DNA of 64,000 nucleotides from Cutibacterium acnes (GTDB lineage Bacteria; Actinomycetota; Actinomycetes; Propionibacteriales; Propionibacteriaceae): NCBI RefSeq assembly GCF_003030305.1, contig NZ_CP023676.1, positions 558,001 to 622,000 of the forward strand, read 5' to 3'. Shown piece by piece: positions 59,822 to 64,000 of this stretch (position 1 is its first letter; each line of letters starts with the position of its first letter). The notes under the pieces were generated by a model. It saw only the letters and a program-made list of their open reading frames with translations, ran no database searches and was not told where the DNA came from. The position numbers and the translations under genes were made by a program.

Positions 59822-61171
59822 GTGTCCGTCCGTCCAGAAGGCTCCGAGCGAGCCCACAGCCTGATCCCGGAGGCACCTGAGGGGAGGCGAACCTACGTCC
59901 TCGACACCTCGGTCTTGCTGTCTGACCCCCGCGCTTTGCTCAATTTCGCCGAGCATGAGGTGGTCGTGCCGATCGTCGTCATCACTGAATTAGAGGGTAA
60001 GCGTCATCACCCCGAACTGGGACACTTTGCCCGCGCAGCGCTGCGCATCCTCGACCGGCTGAGGCTTGAGAATGGCGGCCTCGTAGGACCAGTGCCGGTC
60101 AATAACGAGGGAGGTGTGCTGCTCGTCGAGCTCAATCATTCCGACCCACTGTGTCTACCTGACGGTTTCCGGCTGGGGGACAACGACACTCGCATCCTGG
60201 CGGTCGCGCAAAGCTACCGACTGGCCGGGCACTCGGTCGTCTTGGTGACGAAGGACTTGCCCCTGCGTGTCAAAGCTTCGGCGATTGGCTTGGAAGCTGA
60301 GGAATACCGTCACGAGCTCGTCCCCAGCAGCGGTTGGACCGGCATGGTGAACCTCGAGGTTCCGGACGAGATGATCTCGACCCTTTACGAGGAGGGGAGC
60401 GTCGTCGATTCGATTTTCGACGAGATTCCGGTGCACGCCGGACTGGTGTTGGAGGGGCCGAACGGAACAGCTTTGGCTCGGCGGATGTCGGACGCCTCTG
60501 CCCGTCTTGTCCCGAATGATCAGGAAGCTTTCGGGATTCGCGGCCGCTCCGCAGAACAGCGAATAGCACTCGATATATTGCTTGATCCCCAGGTTGGAAT
60601 CGTCTCGATGGGAGGACGGGCCGGAACAGGGAAGTCAGCTCTCGCTCTATGCGCAGGTCTTGAGGCGGTCATGGAACGCCAACTCCACAAGAAGGTCATG
60701 GTGTTCCGGCCGCTCTATGCTGTGGGGGGCCAGGATCTGGGCTACTTGCCCGGTGACGAGGGAGACAAGATGGCCCCGTGGGGGCAGGCAGTCCTCGACA
60801 CCCTCACTAGCGTGACGAATAACTACGTCATCGAAGAGGTGATGTCGCGCGGAATGCTCGAGATCCTGCCGCTGACACACATTCGAGGTCGGTCCTTGCA
60901 CGACGCCTTCGTTATCGTCGATGAGGCTCAGTCCCTGGAGCGCAACGTGTTGTTGACGGTGCTCTCGCGTATTGGCCAGAATTCGCGGGTGGTGCTCACC
61001 CACGACGTCGCCCAACGGGATAATCTCCGCGTTGGTCGCTACGACGGAGTGGCAGCGGTTGTGGAGAGGCTGCGGGGCCACGACCTGTTCGGGCATGTCA
61101 CCTTGACTCGCTCGGAGCGCTCCCCGATTGCTGCTCTGGTGACATCGATGATGGAGGATATGGTCGGCTGA
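59822..61171 (+). CDS. phoH: PhoH2-type PIN-PhoH protein
   Basis: 449 residues joining a PIN RNase domain ([19 protein letters not shown] near residue 23; [12 protein letters not shown] near 121) to a PhoH ATPase ([16 protein letters not shown] Walker A near 264; [19 protein letters not shown] near 368). Such fusions are RNA helicase/RNases, often called PhoH2 or YlaK. GTG 59822 is preferred because GGGAGG lies five bases upstream; an upstream in-frame start at 59774 is less supported. Confidence 0.92.
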   Translation: MSVRPEGSERAHSLIPEAPEGRRTYVLDTSVLLSDPRALLNFAEHEVVVPIVVITELEGKRHHPELGHFARAALRILDRLRLENGGLVGPVPVNNEGGVLLVELNHSDPLCLPDGFRLGDNDTRILAVAQSYRLAGHSVVLVTKDLPLRVKASAIGLEAEEYRHELVPSSGWTGMVNLEVPDEMISTLYEEGSVVDSIFDEIPVHAGLVLEGPNGTALARRMSDASARLVPNDQEAFGIRGRSAEQRIALDILLDPQVGIVSMGGRAGTGKSALALCAGLEAVMERQLHKKVMVFRPLYAVGGQDLGYLPGDEGDKMAPWGQAVLDTLTSVTNNYVIEEVMSRGMLEILPLTHIRGRSLHDAFVIVDEAQSLERNVLLTVLSRIGQNSRVVLTHDVAQRDNLRVGRYDGVAAVVERLRGHDLFGHVTLTRSERSPIAALVTSMMEDMVG

Positions 61172-61217
61172 AGTGAACTGAGGCGACGGTGTGGGTGGCA
61201 TCTGCAACAATCAACAA

Positions 61218-61766
61218 GTGCCACGCAATCCCAGAGCCGGTGTCAAGGACATGCTTCTGTCCCTGGCGATCATCCTCGTCCCGGTGATGCTCATCGTGTG
61301 GTTCTTCACCAGAACCCCTGATGAGCCAAATATCCAGCAGGTCGACTGGAAGCCAGTGGTGGCGTCGGCGCGATCCCGTGCGGGATACCCGGTGCTGGCT
61401 CCCAAGGAGGTTCCGGAGGTTTGGCGGCCGACCAAGGCCCGCTATGCCAACAAGGGGGATCGCTGGGTAGGCAACACCATCTCCGCAGGGGACCGGTGGG
61501 AGTTGGGATTTCTGACAAGCAAGAACGTCTACCTGGCGGTGGATCAGTCCGATGAACCTGGCAGGGCATTCGTCGCCTCCGTGACAAGGTCGGCCACTGA
61601 AGACGGCAAGGTCTCGGTGGGCCGATATATCTGGACGAAGATGGTCAGCCCAGACGATCGCACCCACGCCTTGGTGACAAAGATTGGCTCCGCGACGGCG
61701 GTGGTCGTTGCGGACACTGATTATCGAGTTCTCACCGACTTTGCGGGGATGCTGACGACGTCTTGA
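61218..61766 (+). CDS. DUF4245 membrane-anchored protein
   Basis: 182 residues. One membrane helix (DMLLSLAIILVPVMLIVWFF near residues 11-30) then an extracytoplasmic domain (GYPVLAPKEVPEVWRPTKAR, SKNVYLAVDQSDEPGRAFV) of the DUF4245 family. Function unknown. GTG 61218 is used and has no ribosome binding site; the start remains uncertain. Convergent with xseB. Confidence 0.85.
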   Translation: MPRNPRAGVKDMLLSLAIILVPVMLIVWFFTRTPDEPNIQQVDWKPVVASARSRAGYPVLAPKEVPEVWRPTKARYANKGDRWVGNTISAGDRWELGFLTSKNVYLAVDQSDEPGRAFVASVTRSATEDGKVSVGRYIWTKMVSPDDRTHALVTKIGSATAVVVADTDYRVLTDFAGMLTTS

Positions 61767-61792
61767 CCTTTCGGCATGTGGGCCGCTCGGCG

Positions 61793-62029
61793 TCAGGGCT
61801 GCGCGGTTTCGGCGTCAGATCGTGCCGCTTCGATGCGGGCCCGCGCCCCGTTGAGCCATGACTGGCAGATGTCAGCTAGTTTCTCGCCGCGCTCCCACAA
61901 AGTCATGGTTTCGGCTAGGGAGATCCCACCGGATTCGAGCCGGGTGACGATTTCGACTAGTTCGTCGCGTGCAGCCTCGTAGGTGATTTCCGGTTCCTCG
62001 GGAGCTGAGTTCGGGGTAGTGTCGGTCAT
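61793..62029 (-). CDS. xseB: Exodeoxyribonuclease VII small subunit
   Basis: 78 residues. TYEAARDELVEIVTRLESGG then SLAETMTLWERGEKLADICQ and WLNGARARIE are the two-helix XseB pattern. The start ATG overlaps the xseA stop by four bases. With XseA forms exonuclease VII, which digests single-stranded DNA. Confidence 0.95.
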   Translation of the reverse strand: MTDTTPNSAPEEPEITYEAARDELVEIVTRLESGGISLAETMTLWERGEKLADICQSWLNGARARIEAARSDAETAQP

Positions 62030-63273
62030 GAGTCCTCCTGGAAGGTGGGACGGTTTGGGGTGCGGCGGTCGAGAGAATCGACGGTGACGCTGAGGGTACC
62101 GTCAGACAGGTAGACCAATAGGTTCGCGCGTGCGTTGGTGTCATTGACTGAGGTGATGGAGTCGCCCTCCGTGTCGGCGAGGATGGCGTAGCCGCGATCC
62201 AAGGTGGCCTTGGGCGACATTGCTCGCACGCGCTCAAGCATGTGGTTGACGTCGCGGCTCTCGGCGTCCAGGACGCGGTGAGTAGCAAGACGTAGACGTT
62301 GCAGTGTGGAGTCGAGCCTTTCTACCGCGATATCGAGAGTGGCTGCTGGATTGACCATTACTGGGCGGGAGCGGATCTGAGAGAGGTGTCCGCTTTCGAC
62401 GTCGATGAACCTCGTAACGGCCTGGCGAAGTTGAGCTCTGGCTGTCTCGATAGCTTGGGACTGCTCAGCAGCATCCGGGACGATGAGCTTGCCCGCGTCA
62501 GTGGGCGTCGACGCGCGTAGGTCAGCGACGAGATCGAGAATCGGATTGTCACGGTCATGACCGATGGCCGAAACGACGGGAGTCCGGGTGGCGTAAACCG
62601 CTCTCACCAGAGCTTCGTCGCTGAAGGGGAGGAGGTCTTCCAAGGGGCCACCACCGCGGGCAATGACGATGACATCGACGGTGGGGTCGGCGTCAAGGTC
62701 AGCGAGGGCGGCGATGATCTGTTGGGCCGCCATGGGGCCCTGTACCCGGGTGTTGTGGACGACGAATCGGGCGGCAGGCCAGCGCAATGTGGCATGACGC
62801 TGGACGTCACGTTCAGCATCGGAGCCAGCTCCGGTGATGAGACCGATGCCGCGGGGCAAAACGGGAATCGGCCTATGGAGGGTGACATCGAAGAGCCCTT
62901 CAGCCTCGAGAAGTCGTTTGCGTCTCTCTAGTTGGGCGAGGAGCTGGCCCTCACCGGTGGGGGTGATCTCGGAGATTTCGAAGGAGAGCCTCCCAGTGCG
63001 CGACCACACTGTCGGTCGGATGAGGGCGGTAACCGTCATGCCCGTCTCGATTGGTCCGGCGGCGTCGAGGACCCTGCGATGGCAGGTGGCGCTGGCCGAA
63101 ATCTCCTCGATGGGGTCGCGCAGGGTGAGGAACTGTGTCGGACTGGAGCGCCTGGTGATCTCGATTACCTGGGCTTGCACCCAGATGGCTCCGCAGCGCT
63201 CTACCCACCCCTTGACGGCGTTGACGACCCACGCCAGGGAGCGCGGATTGTCGGCGGCGTTCGGCTCGACCAT
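62026..63273 (-). CDS. xseA: Exodeoxyribonuclease VII large subunit
   Basis: 415 residues. An N-terminal OB fold (VKGWVERCGAIWVQAQVIEI at residue 21, LRDPIEEISASATCHRRVLD near 51) precedes the nuclease domain (PRGIGLITGAGSDAERDV near 139, VDVIVIARGGGPLEDLLPFS near 196, VVSAIGHDRDNPILDLVADL near 229) and a coiled coil. ATG 63273 is favoured by a TAGCGT box seven bases upstream; an upstream in-frame start at 63294 is possible. Overlaps xseB by four bases. Confidence 0.95.
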   Translation of the reverse strand: MVEPNAADNPRSLAWVVNAVKGWVERCGAIWVQAQVIEITRRSSPTQFLTLRDPIEEISASATCHRRVLDAAGPIETGMTVTALIRPTVWSRTGRLSFEISEITPTGEGQLLAQLERRKRLLEAEGLFDVTLHRPIPVLPRGIGLITGAGSDAERDVQRHATLRWPAARFVVHNTRVQGPMAAQQIIAALADLDADPTVDVIVIARGGGPLEDLLPFSDEALVRAVYATRTPVVSAIGHDRDNPILDLVADLRASTPTDAGKLIVPDAAEQSQAIETARAQLRQAVTRFIDVESGHLSQIRSRPVMVNPAATLDIAVERLDSTLQRLRLATHRVLDAESRDVNHMLERVRAMSPKATLDRGYAILADTEGDSITSVNDTNARANLLVYLSDGTLSVTVDSLDRRTPNRPTFQEDS

Positions 63274-63280
63274 GGGCACT

Positions 63281-63286
63281 ACGCTA
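63281..63286 (-). promoter_or_regulatory. Leaderless -10 box for xseA
   Basis: TAGCGT on the minus strand, seven bases (AGTGCCC) before ATG 63273. Confidence 0.45.
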
Positions 63287-63353
63287 GCCAACAATGACGA
63301 CAGAAGCGTCGGGCCGTCACCATAACAGGCAGCGGCCCGAACTCCTCAAACGA

Positions 63354-64000
63354 TCACACTCCAGTGCGCGGAAGGCCTGGGTGACGGCCCTCACCTCTGT
63401 GGGTGCTGTTGCTGGGCATGACGGCGGTGGGAACGGTTGGCGTCAGCGTTGGACCCGGTTTGGGAGAGCAGGGATCGATGCCTTGCGCAGGATCGAACCG
63501 CTTGTCGTCAGGAGTCCACACCGGGAACCCTTTGGCATCCTTGGAGTAGCTGCCTAGTTCATCCAGGTCGACATCTCCAGGCTTGAGTTTTTCGCCCTCG
63601 TCGTCATCATCGTCATAGGTCAACACGGGGCCGGACTGGATCACCGAGTGCTTCGGTTCGGGCATCGTGGATCTGGCGCCTTTGACGGCTTTCCAGATGG
63701 CCTTGTTGAACACTTGCTCGTCAATGTCATCCTCCTTTGTGGTGTCCTGCTCGCCGGACTCCTTGGCCATCGGGGCTTTGGGGGTGTTGAGCGTCTTCAT
63801 GTCATAGGACGGACTGGCCGCCTGGTAGGGGGTCAGGTCGGGCTTATCGGTGAAGGCGGCGGACATCGGGGTAGAAAAGGCGTCGAATTGGGTCAGCGGA
63901 CCTATACCGAGAATGCCCTCCATTGTGTGCAGCATCGATACTGTCGAGTAAAAGGTGGAATCGACCCCACCAGTGCGGGTATATGGGCTGATGACCTCGC
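63354..64000 (-). CDS. Phosphoesterase/acid-phosphatase-like protein, C-terminal part (5' end outside window)
   Basis: The frame is open to the right edge, so only about 215 codons of the C-terminal part are seen. SPYTRTGGVDSTFYSTVSML and HTMEGILGIGPLTQFDAFST near the start of the visible part match the end of the catalytic domain in alkaline-phosphatase-like phosphoesterases (PF04185 or YncE-linked group). After about residue 105 an unusual tail follows: an acidic run (YDDDDDEGE), proline/threonine-rich sequence, and a final GLPRTGV. Function of the whole protein cannot be set from this part. Confidence 0.75.
   Translation of the reverse strand, partial: EVISPYTRTGGVDSTFYSTVSMLHTMEGILGIGPLTQFDAFSTPMSAAFTDKPDLTPYQAASPSYDMKTLNTPKAPMAKESGEQDTTKEDDIDEQVFNKAIWKAVKGARSTMPEPKHSVIQSGPVLTYDDDDDEGEKLKPGDVDLDELGSYSKDAKGFPVWTPDDKRFDPAQGIDPCSPKPGPTLTPTVPTAVMPSNSTHRGEGRHPGLPRTGV

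Noticed and set aside
63378-63392. LPRTG-type sortase signal at the end of the phosphoesterase as a functional anchor
   Set aside because: There is no following hydrophobic helix or basic tail before the stop codon, so sortase anchoring is not supported as it stands.

Overview
The window is high-GC actinobacterial DNA. The 16S rRNA gene has features I associate with Cutibacterium (Propionibacterium) acnes or a very close relative, and the order of housekeeping genes is typically actinobacterial. Genes are densely packed, many start codons overlap the previous stop by four bases, and many starts are GTG. At least a dozen genes appear to be transcribed from a TAnnnT box lying only 6-7 bases before the start codon, which suggests leaderless mRNAs.

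Layout. 1-4100: a minus-strand DMSO-reductase-type operon (dmsA, dmsB, and dmsC running off the left edge) for anaerobic respiration, with an inverted repeat at the dmsA start. 4400-4510: a remnant of an ISL3-type transposase. 4511-7860: a thiamine thiazole operon thiO-thiS-thiG-thiF under a TPP riboswitch whose 3' end carries the thiO ribosome binding site. 8046-8633: a decayed corA. 8707-11818: a uracil/xanthine permease and a protein O-mannosyltransferase. 11879-16068: rsmI-tatD-rsmA-ispE-marR, nearly all overlapping. 16050-16900: a TetR regulator and tRNA-Gln. 16983-19246: glmU (with a truncated acetyltransferase domain) and prs.

19395-21893: three tandem genes for exported, beta-rich, two-cysteine-domain proteins that I cannot assign. 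They look like diverged paralogues and are the best candidate in the window for an undescribed system. 22072-25380: rplY-pth, a decayed D-lactate dehydrogenase and a zinc alcohol dehydrogenase. 25755-36041: a PrsW-type membrane protease, then mfd, a SurA-like lipoprotein, mazG, an unknown lipoprotein, eno, ftsB, DUF501 and ppx. This follows the order of the mycobacterial mfd-to-ppx1 segment. 36052-38915: tRNA-Leu, a BI-1 family membrane protein, a NUDIX hydrolase and a lipoprotein.

39000-44672: a complete rrn operon (16S-23S-5S) with tandem promoters and antitermination-like leader motifs, closed by a perfect 69-base palindrome and flanked by strongly GT-skewed DNA. 44929-54647: GNAT, GtrA, an oligopeptide (OPT) transporter, an aldo/keto reductase, MsrA, a MetP/MetS-type amino-acid importer, uracil-DNA glycosylase, an AI-2E family permease and a DUF4097 protein. 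54752-61171: greA, DUF4307, a small membrane protein, a YyaL-type thioredoxin-domain protein, uppS, hemolysin III and phoH. This resembles M. tuberculosis Rv1080c-Rv1086 but lacks the mycothiol amidase mca. 61218-64000: DUF4245, xseB-xseA, and the 3' part of a phosphoesterase running off the right edge.

No CRISPR array, prophage or intact insertion sequence was seen. All functional calls rest on reading motifs in the translated sequence; no database search was possible.
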